Program-made: the position numbers and the translations under genes
Notes under the pieces: generated by a model
Told to the model about the DNA's origin: nothing
What the model saw: only the letters and a program-made list of their open reading frames with translations
Database searches by the model: none
Part shown: positions 37,501 to 49,600 of the stretch, piece by piece
Position numbering within the stretch: the first letter of the stretch is position 1
How the letters are laid out: each line of letters starts with the position of its first letter
Source of the DNA: Vanilla planifolia
Lineage: Eukaryota > Streptophyta > Magnoliopsida > Asparagales > Orchidaceae
DNA length: 64,000 nucleotides
Reading direction: 5' to 3'
NCBI GenBank assembly: GCA_023846275.1
Contig: CM043877.1
Coordinates: 18,706,607 to 18,770,606, forward strand

Positions 37501-37796
37501 CAGCAAGAATCCGAAAGAAGAGGCTCCTTGCCACCATTACCGGGTAATAACTCATGTTGTTTCTCAGCCAAACTCAAAAATCTAAGGTGCACTCAGCCTT
37601 GCTCTCTCATTGTATTTTAGGTGTCCCCAGAAAAATGACCAAGGCCCAAGCTGGTATTATTCCTCATACTAAAGTGTCGCACAGAATCTCTATGAAGGAT
37701 GTTATCTCAGCCCTGGAGCGCGAGCCGCAGATGTCAAAATCAACTTTGATTTATCGCCTGTACGAAAGAAAAACTGGTGATTCTGCAGTGGAATAG
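13598..37796 (+). CDS. TAF4: TAF4, transcription initiation factor TFIID subunit 4 (15 coding exons)
   Basis: Coding exons: 13598-13636, 13767-13878, 20981-21654, 22002-22097, 22264-22320, 22396-23190, 29685-29797, 29895-29982, 30128-30263, 30348-30403, 30480-30536, 30613-30756, 37121-37204, 37294-37543, 37621-37796. They total 2877 nt, 958 residues plus stop; all junctions are GT/AG and all phases agree. The start [13 protein letters not shown] joined to [13 protein letters not shown] is the conserved plant TAF4 N-terminus. The RST domain (RCD1-SRO-TAF4; [18 protein letters not shown]) covers about residues 241-300. A Gln/Ser/Asn-rich linker follows to about 630. The conserved TAF4 histone-fold region ([28 protein letters not shown]) spans about 645-790, then a Lys/Glu tract (exon 13) and the conserved C-terminus ([17 protein letters not shown]). 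TAF4 pairs with TAF12 in the TFIID core in the nucleus. Exon edges are by eye from consensus and homology memory. No AATAAA is visible just after the stop. Confidence 0.95.
14333..15125. repeat. direct repeats of about 110 bp flanking a degenerate array
   Basis: 14333-14445 and 15012-15125 are diverged copies (shared words: TTTAATATA, AATTAA, ATGACTTAC/ATGGCTTAC, TTTTTGGATTATTGG/TTTTTAGATTATTAGG). The 570 bp between is rich in imperfect repeats of GAGTTGACAA / AAGTTGAT at irregular spacing. It could be a small non-autonomous LTR-type element or two fragments of one LTR. Confidence 0.5.
18070..19330 (+). pseudogene. Ty3/gypsy RT-RNase H relic in TAF4 intron 2
   Basis: Plus-strand translation across frames and stops gives the protease-RT linker ([19 protein letters not shown], near 18080), the RT block [19 protein letters not shown] near 18290, the RT-RNase H connection ([19 protein letters not shown], near 18930), and RNase H remnants (IHDIKF...IIWRHY, near 19070). 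All are in the order of a gypsy pol. It is interrupted by many stops and shifts and lacks a recognisable gag or integrase. Same sense as TAF4, so it is carried in the pre-mRNA and spliced out. Confidence 0.8.
23509..23549. repeat. subterminal inverted repeat of the Harbinger element
   Basis: GACTTCTAAAAGT at 23509 is mirrored by ACTTTTAGAAGTC ending at 23549. The same core (GACTTCTAAAAT) recurs near the right end at about 27119-27130. Such subterminal repeats are typical transposase-binding sites. Confidence 0.65.
24290..25190 (+). pseudogene. Harbinger transposase (DDE) relic
   Basis: Broken plus-strand translation gives the catalytic-domain strings [14 protein letters not shown] (usual DCVGAIDGTHI), [19 protein letters not shown] (usual FRGRKGYPTQNVLAACDF), [14 protein letters not shown] (usual FTYVLAGWEGSAHDS) and [15 protein letters not shown] (usual PKELFNHRHASLRNVIERAFG). 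The middle match begins just after an apparent intron acceptor (TTTTATAG at about 24757-24764). Upstream, about 24430-24540, resembles the helical N-terminal part. Stops and shifts exclude function. The hairpin at 24948-24997 interrupts it. Confidence 0.75.
24948..24997. repeat. perfect 23-bp hairpin, 4-nt loop
   Basis: Arm 1 (24948-24970) and arm 2 (24975-24997) are perfect reverse complements around the loop GACA. The core is CCTTAGGCCTTTTAAAG. It lies in the decayed transposase, between the QHT block and the YLVDSS segment. Confidence 0.95.
27480..28190. repeat. 376-bp direct tandem duplication in TAF4 intron 6
   Basis: Copy 1 (about 27480-27800) and copy 2 (about 27857-28190) share long words such as TTGCATCTAATTGAATGTT, TATCTCCCATT and TTTGGCATTTAATTGA (TTGGCATTTAATTGA in copy 1). 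The offset is 376 bp, measured at TATCTCCCAT. They have diverged by perhaps 20 percent. No coding content. Confidence 0.85.
29055..29125. repeat. TA-rich microsatellite
   Basis: Imperfect (TA)n and TATATG units in TAF4 intron 6. Confidence 0.8.
33460..33800. repeat. 117-bp tandem array (nearly three copies)
   Basis: The word AGCAYTATRG followed by a GAGTCAAGTAACAAC-like string starts at 33496, 33613 and 33730, an exact 117-bp period. Each unit also carries CAAGATAGAGTT and TATTAAAATG. The third copy is incomplete. Confidence 0.9.
33800..34030. repeat. diverged repeat of about 75-80 bp
   Basis: Adjacent to the 117-bp array. Related strings CTTCAAAATTAG, CTTCAAATTTAG and TTTAAAATCAAT, each followed by a (T/A)ATCC...AGA..TTTGA-like block, recur at 33826, 33905 and about 33979. 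Weakly conserved. Confidence 0.45.
35115..35660. mobile_element. MITE-like block with short inverted ends
   Basis: Begins GAGGTGATAA and ends TTATCACCCT, giving nearly perfect 10-bp terminal inverted repeats about 546 bp apart in non-coding sequence. No convincing target-site duplication was found, so the call is tentative. Confidence 0.35.
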
Positions 37797-38489
37797 CTTG
37801 ACTCATAGATACTATCAGCCTTTTGCATATTTCCAGCTGATGAACAGATCCTAGATGCATTTTACCGTGTGTTTTCATCTGGGTCATCTTGCAGCAGAAC
37901 AAAGATAAATTTAAGAAGTAGGCTCGTATGGTATGTTGCTATTAGTCGGATTGCTGCACAGCTGAGTTAACCTTATGCTTTCTGGGAGTTGTTTCTCACT
38001 CTGTAATATTGATATATTATGCTTAAGAAAATTTAATGGCTTTGCTGCTATCATTATGTAAAATAGATCGCAAATCCTAAGTTAGAGATCCCAAGAGTAC
38101 TTGTCTGTTCATATGGCAATCAATTGGAGCTCGCTGTCCTTTTTATCTTGTCTTTTTTAATTGGCGGTGAGTTAAAAAAGGAAGACATTGATGTATGGAG
38201 ATTATTCAATCAAATTATTTTGGTTTATCTTCTATGGTATGTTGTTTACTTGAAATTTTTTCGAACGTTGAATTTTGATGGTGTTGATAACATTTGTTTG
38301 GATGTTGTTGTTGACATTGATTTGTTTTGGTATGGTTCAGTTTAAGAGTGCCGTTTGGATACAAAACAGTGTGCTTTATGTTAGTTTAGGAATCATTGGG
38401 TGCATTAATCCCTTCTTTGGGATGGATAATTTTATTTTTTTACTATTTTCGCTAGTCATCGTCATCTCACCAATGGTATTGAATATGTT
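37797..38489. other. TAF4 3' region and spacer
   Basis: The first 250 bp or so keeps gene-like composition and probably includes the 3' UTR. No canonical AATAAA is seen, which is common in plants. Short open frames between 38124 and 38499 are T/G-rich and lack domain signatures. The LTR-homologous sequence starts near 38490. Confidence 0.5.
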
Positions 38490-39250
38490 GAATTTATAAA
38501 TTTTGAAGATTTAAATAATTAATTATGATTTATTAAAAAATTGATATATATATAAATATAATTTTTTAAATTTTAATGATAATAGATTTGTATTTTTTGT
38601 ACTTCGGTTTGTGACAAGTCTATGTGAAAGGAATGTTTGTGATTGTCATGGCAACGGTAGTAGCTTATTAAAAATAAGATTTTGAAATTAATGGATTTAG
38701 TTATCACTCTTACCTTTTATATAAGTAATAATGGATGTTTTTCTCATTGCATGAGACTCAAGTAAAGAAAGTGACTAACAAAAGAGAGGAATGAACCAAG
38801 TTAGGAAGGGAAATCATGTTGTTGAAGCTTGAAGGAGAAACTTCGAAGTAACAAGGGGTATGTATTTATGTGATTCTTTTATTAAATTCTTTTCAATTTT
38901 ATGAAAATAAAAGTATACATATGCAGTGGTTTGAGTAAGATTAGTGTTTAAGATGGTTTGGATGTGTCATGGAATGACTTCGATGTGTTTAGGAGTAAAG
39001 TTAAGAGATTTAGATTGAAGTTGTATACTAATATGTTTCGTACAAATATAATGGTCTATATTGTATAGCATAATCAAATTAAAACTGACAGGAATAAAGA
39101 ATCAAGTTTGTAAGATAAGATGTTATATGAGATTTTGAGAATATTGTACTAAACAATTACTTGGGCTGTATTAATATGAAGGATCTTATGACTACATATT
39201 TTAGTTAGTTTTATTGTACAAGGGCAATAATGGGATTGTACTTATGCAAT

Positions 39251-41395
39251 TGTTTTGTGTTAATCCTTTTGCTTATAAGGTAGGTGATAATATCAAAATT
39301 ATGTTTTGTGTTTTGTGTTACCGATAATTTATTTGAGTTAATATTTTAGAAATAGATATGATTAAATGAATTACTAAATGATGAAGCAAAGTTTAATTCC
39401 CTCTCATGGGAACTTCAAGTTTAAGAGCTTTAAAAGAGAAATTATCCATGGAAACCTGTACTCTTAATGATGTGTCAACCACCATGAATAATCTTTAATT
39501 TTTTTTTATGATTAGAATGTCAAAACTTGTAATCTTCTCTTGTAACATAATATGATTACATCTTATTCTTATGCATTAGTAACGTGAAAATAGATCTCTC
39601 CAAATGAAATTTAAGAGTTCCAAGTTAAGAAAATTAAGATTGAAATAAGTTAAATTTTCATTACTTTAAGATCGTAAAATACGATGGTTAATATCATACT
39701 TGTATAGCCTGCTTTCAGGCTTAAAGAATCAATTGAATTCAAAGTTGTTATGAAATGTATGTGTACAGTGGTTTTATCATGCAGATTTGATGGTTGTCTA
39801 GATTAAGAACACAGAGTGCAAATGTCGTCGTATAAGTTATTGACTTTGTATGTTTCTTGCCTATATTTTGAGAGTTAAGTTATTACAAAAATCATATGAG
39901 TATGAAGTCTATTTCTTATGTATACAATGTTTATTTTTTCTCAAAATCTAAGTCATATGTAGGCATTGATGTGGTCAAACATATACAATATATTCATTGT
40001 ATTAACATAATCAACTATTTAACTAAGGAAATTTGATATAGCTTGATCATACAGATCTTCATTCATATATGATGATCATGCTCTACTTGTGTGATTCATG
40101 TATGCTACATTGTACATTATGAAGTGAATTATTGTACCTATATGTTTCAACTCGTCACATAAATAACTTGAAGAAACTTAAGATAAAATTGTTATAACCT
40201 CCTTGTTCAACTAAGATAGCTTTATCATATATGTACGATCATGATAAGTTAGCTATAGCATGGATATACAACACATAGTCTTTATATGATTACATCATAT
40301 AAAAAATTTTAGAGTGCTTGGCTTTAAGCAAAATAAAATATTGTGTAATGGCATCCATTATTAGACTTGTAGATTCATTCAAACATAAGAAATGAATTTC
40401 GAGTACTTGTATGATCCTAATAATCATCCAATACCATGATTTAACAACTTAAGTTATATGTTGGAAACTAGACTTACAATACATATCAATCCTTATATTT
40501 GTATGATAATTTTACAATAACTACATTATGTATAGTTATACTACAGCAACATCGAAGCAACCACAGTCTATTGTGTATTGTCATTGAATGATCCTAATGT
40601 TGCACCTATATGATTCATTGTCATAACTTATAATTACTAGTTTTAACACTTAAAAAAGTAAATAAAGTCATAAAACCTATCTTAAATGGCATTAGACTAA
40701 TCAAGAGTATAAATAAAAGGGCTTTAAGCTTATAATTGATTGATGGTATTATTGTTACATCTTCTAAAGAAAAACTTCTCATGCTTGACTTGAAAAGGTG
40801 TTCTTAGAAGCTTTGTTGGTCTTTCTATTGCACTGCATTCTCATCACTCATTCTATACTATTGATTCTTAGATCGATAATATATTTACTAGTATTTTAGA
40901 TATTATGCCACTTGTGAATTGTTTGGTTGTAAGGTTGTTATATATATAATTATTATTATTATACTATGAAACTCTTACTAATTATTGTTGTTGAGCTAAT
41001 TGTTGTGTGGCTATGTTGACCTATTATTGTAAACTTGATGGAGCTTGTATTTGATCAATGTGTGATCAAGGTGCTATGAGAGTTTGTGGCTTGCTCATCA
41101 GTTGACAAAATCCATTGATAATGAAGCTTGGTTAGGTCTTGGTTAGGTCAACCAAGGTTAAACATAGACCAAGGTTTTGGTGATCAAACCCTTGAGATTA
41201 TTGTGTGCTTTCTTTACTTGCTCATACTTCTTTTACATGGTTTGTTTTTGACAATAAGTTCTTTGAAGGTTAAAGAAAAACTTTTCAAAAATATAATCAA
41301 CTAAATTGTTTCTACTTTGTGTCAATCTCTTTATTGCAAATGTTTTTAATCGATCATAACTCACTTTACACCCCTCTTGAGGTTGATAAATTGCT
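39251..41395. other. 2.15-kb insertion in the 5' LTR
   Basis: Absent from the matching position of the 3' LTR (near 53310-53345). AT-rich, non-coding, dense in ATCATA/TATGAT words, especially 40030-40650. Its right part has a TTTACACCCCTCTTGAGG string (about 41364-41381). It may be a further LTR fragment, but no ends or target duplication could be fixed. Confidence 0.5.
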
Positions 41396-42364
41396 TTTAG
41401 TTTAGTCTATGCATAATATATGATAATAGCTATCTAGTGTGGAATCATACAATAGGTTATCTTACATGTATGATGAGTATGGTTGTATGTTATGATGTGT
41501 TGATTAACTTAAATAAGTTTAGTGTATTGAATGATAGGAATATCATATTAGTATAATAAGTTATGACTAAGTCAAAAGGCTAGTTAGAATGATAATTGTA
41601 TAGTATGATGTGAGGAATCGTACTATATGATCAAGGGAAAATAAAATATTTTTATATTGTTAAGGACAACTAAGGCAAAGTAAGGATTGTATGATACAAT
41701 CTTGGTGATCATATTATATGATCAAGAATAAAGTGGCATTAGTTAAAGAAAGGATTGAGGAACATAATGTATGATTAGAGGGTTAAATATATAATGATAT
41801 AGGCTTTGATGTTAAGATACTTGATTAGTTGTACTATATAATATGGGAATTGTAGAAATATGATCAAAAGAATTAAATTAGGAATTCAAAAAAGAATTAA
41901 TAGGTTTTAAATTATTTAATAAATATATCACATATAGGGTTATATGTTAATTATTACACATGTATGATATTGTAGGAAATCAAGAAAAACTAGAGATTGA
42001 AAATGTATATCCTCTTTCATATTCAAATAAATAAATTTGATAACTTATGATATAATATATTATTATAATTTATATGTATATAATCAGTTTCTTTTGAACT
42101 ATATTCTATCAATAATGTTACAATGATTGAGGTGTTATTTTTATGATTATTTGGATAGCTAGTTTGATAAAAATCTCTACTTATGTCATATTATTTGTTA
42201 TGCTTTTTATACTTATGGTATATCATCATAATAAAATAAATCAAAGGAATAAAAATGTTTATTTATTTGAAAGCTATATAACATGATAATTGGTTCATAT
42301 AAAATAACATAAGAGAGATAATAATCTATTTCGTAAGTTATTATCCTCACATAATTATGACTAA

Positions 42365-42743
42365 GATATCTTAAAGATGATATGCTTATACATATTGTAT
42401 CTAATACTTTATGTAGGGTGGCTAGGGTTATGATATCTTTTTATCTCGTTAGATGTCAATTGAGATCATATGATATTGATTATTAAATTTAGAGGATAAT
42501 CATTAAAAAAAATGAAATCCAATGAAATATAATATATAGAAAATTAAGAATAAGAAATCTTAAAGATGATATGCTTATACATATTGTATCTAATACTTTA
42601 TGTAGGGTGGCTAGGGTTATGATATCTTTTTATCTCGTTAGATGTCAATTGAGATTATATGATATTGATTATTAAATTTAGAGGATAATCATTAAAAAAA
42701 TTAAATCCCATGAAATATAATATATAAAAAATTAAGAATAAGA
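42365..42743. repeat. 189-bp tandem duplication in the 5' LTR
   Basis: The unit from about 42365 (TCTTAAAGATGATATGC at 42369) repeats from 42558, exactly 189 bp later. The copies differ at only a handful of bases, much closer than the two LTRs are to each other, so the duplication is more recent than the insertion of the element. Confidence 0.93.
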
Positions 42744-43284
42744 TAACATTCATAAAAAATATTTTTATGGTATTTAGCATTATTGGTTTTCACGTGGATC
42801 ATTTTCTTATTACAAAATACTACTTTATATTAACATTATTTTATATTATTTTATATTAGTTATCTTACTTGATTGATCTATTAAGTTCATTAAAGTCTTA
42901 TTAGTGTTTATGTTACATAAGATGTATCCATAATAATTGGAGATGAGAATATTGAAGCTATGAGAGAAGATCATGCTCTTAAGATGTGAGAGTTTATAGT
43001 GTTTTTATTTGAGTTTAGTTTTGAGCATATTATTGGAACGTTGGATTTTAGTTTTTGTATTTATTCTAAGATGGATGGCTACATGCAATTTTTATATCTA
43101 TGAGTTTTTAATTATGCTAATAGTTCATTTTGTTTTTGTACTCTTTTTTAGTTGGATTTGGAAAGTGTGTTTTATCATTAAGTCTCTGCCTATGTTTTAT
43201 TATCCTCACATGTTTAATAGTTTTATTATTTAATATTAATTATAATATGTTAAATTATGGTTAGTAGATGAGGCCCTTATAGGG

Positions 43285-43297
43285 TGGTATTAGAATC
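43285..43297 (+). other. eroded initiator tRNA-Met primer binding site
   Basis: TGGTATTAGAATC differs from the canonical TGGTATCAGAGCC at three C-to-T or G-to-A positions, as expected from cytosine-methylation decay. It marks the inner edge of the 5' LTR. Confidence 0.75.
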
Positions 43298-43439
43298 GAG
43301 GTTCAAGATTGCGAGATATGTGAGTAAAGATACAAACATAGCATATATATTTATATTATTATATGCATCTCATAGCTTAACTATTACTTATATAAATATT
43401 TATATATACTCTAGTTTTTGTAGATATGTAATATAATTA

Positions 43440-44620
43440 AGGCTATAGATAGAGTGGAATCTAGAAATATAAATAAGGAAAAAGGAAATCAGTGATAAGG
43501 AGATACATAGTAAGAATTGGCACAAACTTTATTTTCTCTATTGAAATCTATGAGAGGAATTAATAGCTAGACAATAGAAACATCAATAGACAAGGTGATA
43601 GATTAATTTTAAAGAATGCATCCATCCTATTTTGTTTAAAAATATCCCATGATAATGAAAAATTAGTTGAATCAAATGAAAATAATATTTGATGAAATGT
43701 CATGTTCAAATGATAAGAAGATGGTTTTGACAATACTTGTTTTGAAAGATGCTGCAATTCTTTGGTAGAGCACTAGACACAAAATCAAATATATTGGTAG
43801 ATTAGTTAGAGAAATATCCCATGAGGAGTTTAGTGATGAACTTGAGCAATGATTTATTCCAATGTTAATCTAGGCCAAAATAAAGAAGAATTGAATAATT
43901 AGATGTAAAACAATTTGTTTGTAACATATTATAAATACAACTTTTTTATTTAACAAAATATTTATCCAATCTAATGATATTAGAAGAGCAAAGGTGTTAT
44001 ATGTTCTAGAAAGTATTATGATATGAAATTAATATATCTTTAATGATAATATGAATAACAAATTATGTGGAACTACAATAGCATGACAACATTATAAAGC
44101 TAGAACATGATAATCTAAAGACGAGAAGAGGAGATGAGAAGAAAATATTAACTCTCAAAGATTTTGAACGTAGATTTAAAAAAAAGTTAACTTCAATTTA
44201 TCTCATAAAGAAAATTTTGATCATACTAGAATCAGCAAGTTTAGTTTTTCACACTAACTTAATAACACTAGAATCGATTTTTGGTCTAATGGAATAAACA
44301 TATGTGAAAAATGTGTTTTATGCATTAAGGGGAGTGCAAGTTGAGATTTGTTAGCATAATTAGATGCTTTGTGTGTGAAGAATTAAGGCATATTTCTAAG
44401 AATTGTTCCAAGGTGTAAGAAATAAAAGTGGCCAATGCCTTATCTAGTGGGGGTAGAGGTAATGCAAGTCATGGTAGAGGTAATGAATCTATTGTAGTTT
44501 TAGGTGGTATAACTAGAGGTGGTACATCAAGTAGAAGAGGATGGGCTTGTATTTATTCTATTACTCAACGTGAGGTTTTGTGTTCTATTGATGCTACTAT
44601 ATGTATGTTATATTTATAAA
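43440..44620 (+). pseudogene. gag relic with intact zinc-knuckle pattern
   Basis: About 43730-43800 translates to VLKDAAILWWSTRHKIKY, resembling the gag block LKGAAAQWWQTR. The segment 44365-44406 encodes CFVCEELRHISKNC, a complete CX2CX4HX4C knuckle. A glycine/arginine-rich stretch follows (about 44428-44560), then the start of the protease linker. Stops occur upstream and between these blocks, so no full gag can be made. Confidence 0.75.
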
Positions 44621-46350
44621 GTTTATTTATTTTTATTCAATTAGATTGTAGAGAATCTCATTCTTTTATATCTACCTATATGATAAGTCAATCAAATATT
44701 TTATTATAACATGTAAATACTTATTAGTGGTTAAATGTCAAATGCAAAAGGTATCATGGTAGATAATTTCATTGACCATGAAATGGAAAAAAAATGAAAG
44801 AGATTCTTGATGTTGTTAAATATCTTACCTATAATAGAGTTCGATGTGATCTTATGCATGGATTAACTATTTGATCACCAAATAATAAATTCCTAAGATA
44901 AGAGAATATAAATTCAAATCCATGGAGAAGATAAGATAATTTATTTTGGTCAAGGAAGAAAATTTCCTTCGATTTTTATGCTAAAAGTATAGAAGCTATT
45001 AAGCAAAAGATGTGTAGAGTGCTTAGTATCTATCAAAGATCTAGATTAGAAATTTTGTCAACCTTAAAGGTATTGGTAATTTAAGAATATTTGGATATTT
45101 TATTAGAAAAATTACTAGGGTGATCTCCTAATAAAGAAATAAAATTTAAAATTCAATTAATTTCAAGTGTTGAGATGATTTCTAAATCTCCTTATAGAAT
45201 GACACCAACTAAATTACAAAAAAAACAAACTATAAGTTTAGAAATTATTAGATAAGAGACTAATAAGATCAAGTGTATCCTCATAGGGTGTGCTTATTTT
45301 ATTTATGAAAAGAAATATGGTAGTTTTTGTATGTCCATTAATTACTCAAAAATCAACAAAATACCATGAAGAACAAATATCCCTTGCCAATGGTTGACGA
45401 TTTTGATCAGTTACAAGAAGCAATGGTATTCTTTAAGATTGATTTGATATCTAATTATCGCTAATTAAAAATCAAACAAGAGGATGTTCCTAAGACTATC
45501 TTTAAAATCAAGTAAGGATATTATGAGTTCTTAAAGCTACCATTTGTATTAATGAATTCATTTGTAGTCTTTTATGGACTTAATGAACATGTTGTTCAAG
45601 AAATACTAGATCAATTTATAATTGTGCTCATTGCTAATATATTAATTTACTCAAAATCTCCTAAAAAATATATGACACATTTACATTTAGTATTTTAAAT
45701 TTTGAGAGAATCAATTATTTGGTAAATTTTTTAAATACAAATTTTAGTTATCAAAAGCTATATTCTTGGAGCATGTGGTTAGTGAGGAAAATTTATTTAT
45801 AAATCCTCAAAAGATCTCAATGATCATAGATTGACCAACACCTTTACAGGAAACTTGTAAAGGGATCTTTGTAAATAGCCTTCTTTTTTACAAGATTGAC
45901 TCAAAATATAATTAAATTTGAATAAGATTTAGAGTGTAATAGTAATTTTCAAATACTAAAAGATAGATTAATTACAACTCCAATTTCAACGCTATAAAAG
46001 GCATAGAAGGTTATCAAGTATATAATGATGGATCTCTACAAAGGCTTAGTTGTGTGTTAATACAACAAAAGAAAGTAATTATATATGCATCTAGATAGCT
46101 AAATTCTCATAAAAATAATTATCTTATGCATGACTTAGCTTTTAGTTATAATGTTTGTCTTAGAAATATGAAAGCATTATTTACTTGGAGTTAAATTGAA
46201 ATTCTCATAGATTACCAAAGTTTGAAATACATCTTCAATTAGAAAGAGATGAATTTAAAATTTATTAAAGATTATGATTTAAAAATTATTTGTTATCCCC
46301 AAGAAAGCTAATATGATAATAGATGCTCTAAACCAAAAAGAAAGTGTTAA
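44620..46350 (+). pseudogene. pol relic: protease, RT and RNase H
   Basis: Recognisable blocks in order: FDVILCMD near 44840 (protease, usual FDVILGMDWL); PPNKEIKFKIQLI and SPYRMTPTKL near 45130-45215; [18 protein letters not shown] near 45310 (usual [19 protein letters not shown]); the RT active-site region as IANILIYSKS near 45635, where the FIDD aspartates are lost; and RNase H strings such as SLQRLSCVLIQQKKVIIYAS near 46030, continuing to about 46350 (KDYDLK...NADNR-type linker). Multiple stops and shifts. Confidence 0.8.
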
Positions 46351-46619
46351 TAGCTTATTGTATATAAAAGAGAAAAAATAATTGATCTTTGAGATGGACA
46401 AACTACAATTAGAAATAAGTATTTGAAGAAATATTGTATTACCAACACATCTATTGATATAATCCAACTAGTTGGGATCTACTAAGGATGATTAAGCCAT
46501 GAATCTAGAGTTGTAAAAGCTAACTTAGAAAATTTAAAGAGGGATGAGAATTTGAATTTAAATTAGGCAAAGATGGAGTAGTTAGATTCCAACATATATT
46601 ATACATACCTCAGCATTAG

Positions 46620-49600
46620 CAACTCAGGGTGTTAGTGGCCCACCTAACCATCTTTTTAATCAAATAAAAAATAAATAAAATAATACTTAAAATATTAAGT
46701 GAGAATATTAAACCTTTGTTGGAGACTTGATGATGTGATAAAATATCCTATACTAATCAAAATAAAACCATAAAAACAAATTATCAACATAATATAATTA
46801 AAATATAAGAATAAAAATATGCATAAAATTTAAATTAATATTTTATTATACTTTCAATCACCTAAATTACATCAAGCATTGTTTACTCTCAAATCTTAGG
46901 TGTGATCTTCTTTCTTGAAATCAAAATTCTTAAATCTCAATGTAGTAGATGCACGACTTGATACATAACTTATGATGTAAACACTAATGAGATTTATAGA
47001 TCTTATCAAATAAATCTAATAAGATAATCAAATATAAAAGTAATATCAAAATATAGCTTAAGTATGATGAATAAAATAAAAGATATATTATAAGTATGAT
47101 TTTAAATTATATGTATAAATCTAAAATCATACCAAATATCATATATAACAAAAATAAGTAGATGAAATTTAAATACTAGTTTTATTATTTCTAATTTCTA
47201 ATTTTATATTTAATTACAAGTTTAATTCTCTTTAAAGTATTATCCTCATTAGATCTAATAATCATATCGATAAATGACCTCTAGTCGACATCCATCTAAA
47301 TATCCAACTAAAAGTAGACAGATATTTAATCTAAAAATTGATATCTTACAATAACACCTATTGGGCCAAGTGCTACTAAGAAAGTATGGTACACATATTA
47401 TGTGATAACATCCATTGGGCTTGGATTCATTATCCAACCATGTAATGTCATATGATATGTTAGTCTAGATGAAATATGTATGTGTATAGGTGTGTTTATA
47501 TTTGTATTATTTTAAATATTATTTTTAAAGCATATACACATTTTTTTATTTTATGCTTTCTTTATATTCTATTTTTTTTTCATTTAAGTATTCTTTGTGA
47601 TGCCATGTAACAAAGAAAGCCATAAAATAAGTGAGCCATATAATTAATGAAACCATGTGATAAGTATTATAAAAAAAAACAATAGAGATCATTCTCATCT
47701 ATAAAACATAAGTATTTTTCATCAAAATAAAATACAGTATGAAAGAAAACAAATAGAGTAATATTATGCTACATCATAAATTATAGATTTATCTATTTTT
47801 TAAGAATCTATTATTAAAAAAGCTATAATAATAAAATATATGAAATAAAAGTCTATATTTAATGCTACATCACAAGTTATCAAATTCATCTACCTGGTTT
47901 TGCAAAATAATTTGTTTGTTTGATCTTTTCACCTTCTAAATTTCTTATAATAAAATGTTATGAAAAATGACAAATATGTATCTTTCAAATAAGTGTTTCT
48001 TAAATCATTTTATTCCTATAAATTACTCTTCATGTTCTTATGTTTCTATTTTGGTTCATATTTATATGATTTTTTAATTATGCATAAAATCCAAGAAGTT
48101 TATATGTACTTTAAATCCTATTGTTTTCATACTATCCCATGATCATATTATTTGATCTTTTTAAAAAAATGTTGCCTCTTTATAATGGTCTCTTCATATT
48201 GTACACTACGAATCCCCTCATCATAATTGTATGATCTTAATAACCCATGTTTAATCGACCTAAGCTGCTGAAAGATCATTTAGGACAATCTCTATCATCA
48301 CAACAGTACAATCATATATTACCTCAAACTTTGTACAAGGTCAATGCCCATATCACACTTGTACAATGATTCAATGGCACAACCCATCATATAAGTACTA
48401 TATACATATCATCTTTATATGATTAACTAATTGTTTAACAATAACTTTATGATCCTCATACTAGTATGATCCAATAAATCGTCTAGTGCATACTTCAATA
48501 AACTATCATATAGCTCCATAATAGTCTTATGGTTCAAGACCTTTGTATTATACAATGACATCATACTATACAAAACTATCGTGACAACTGTCGCTTACTT
48601 TTTTACAATGAACACAATACTCTCCTCTTCCTCTAGCGAACCTGACACCACGTACCTCTCTTGTTGAAGAAATCAACTTTCTTATCATCCCTCTTTTATA
48701 CAACTAAGGCCTCTCTCTACTTCCTCCATTGCACTCAAGCACTTTCTAAATCTTTCTTCCTCTCCTATCTTCACAACTACTTAACAAAAAATTCAAACAG
48801 TAACAAAAAAATAATGAAAATAAAGTATACCTCAATGGATGTTAGTTAAACATATGAGCTAGAACACCCTCTTAATCAAAACTCTCTTAGAAGCTTACAG
48901 TATCTTGTCACAATGGCAAATAACTTCCCAATCAATAACTTGACCAATCGAATCCTCATTGGGAAACACTTATGCATGGGAAAGGAAAGAGCATTCTATA
49001 ATGCAATAGTTATCACTATAATTATATATATTTATTATTATTATTATTTAAATTCTTAAAAGTTGAAAAAGTTGACTACGAGCACATGCATATGCTTATT
49101 AAGCTACTGTCATGTTGCAAAACACACATTCCTTTTGCATGAAAAGCCGACAAGGCCTTAAGCATGAAAATTAATATCCACCCATATGATATTCTATTAT
49201 TTACAAATTCATCCTTTGTTGATCGAATTTGATCTCCTCTTCACTAAATTATTGTTATATCATAGGTTACTAGATTTATCTATTTTGTTTTATAAAAGAG
49301 TTATTTTGTTTGCTCCTCTTCACTAAATTTTTTATAATAAAAATGTGTGTTAAATGATCAATATGTATCATACAAATAACATATTTTTAAGTCATTTTAG
49401 TTTTATAAATTACCTCTTATGTTCATAGGATTCTATTTTGGATTATACTTATATAATTTTCCTATTGTCCAAACAATACAAGAAGTAAATATGCATTCTG
49501 AATCATATCATATCCATATGATCCCTTAATAATATTGTTTAATCTTTTAAAAAAAACAACACTCTATAATGATCTTTTCATATCATACATTATGACTCCC

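Larger units (their letters stand above)
38490..43284 (+). repeat. 5' LTR of the nested element, with an internal insertion
   Basis: Matches the 3' LTR: 38500-39250 corresponds to 52610-53310 and 41400-42350 to 53340-54310. Shared words include AAGGGAAATSWTGTTGTTGAAG (with variants), AAACTAGAGATTGAAAA and GATATAATAT/GATGTAATAT. About 2.15 kb (39251-41395) is present only here and is treated as an insertion. The first 240 bp or so of the 3' LTR has no clear counterpart here, so this LTR seems truncated or diverged at its start. It ends just before the primer site. Confidence 0.75.

Noticed and set aside
37233..37592. 119-codon minus-strand frame over TAF4 exon 14
   Set aside because: Shadow of the GC-rich coding exon on the opposite strand.
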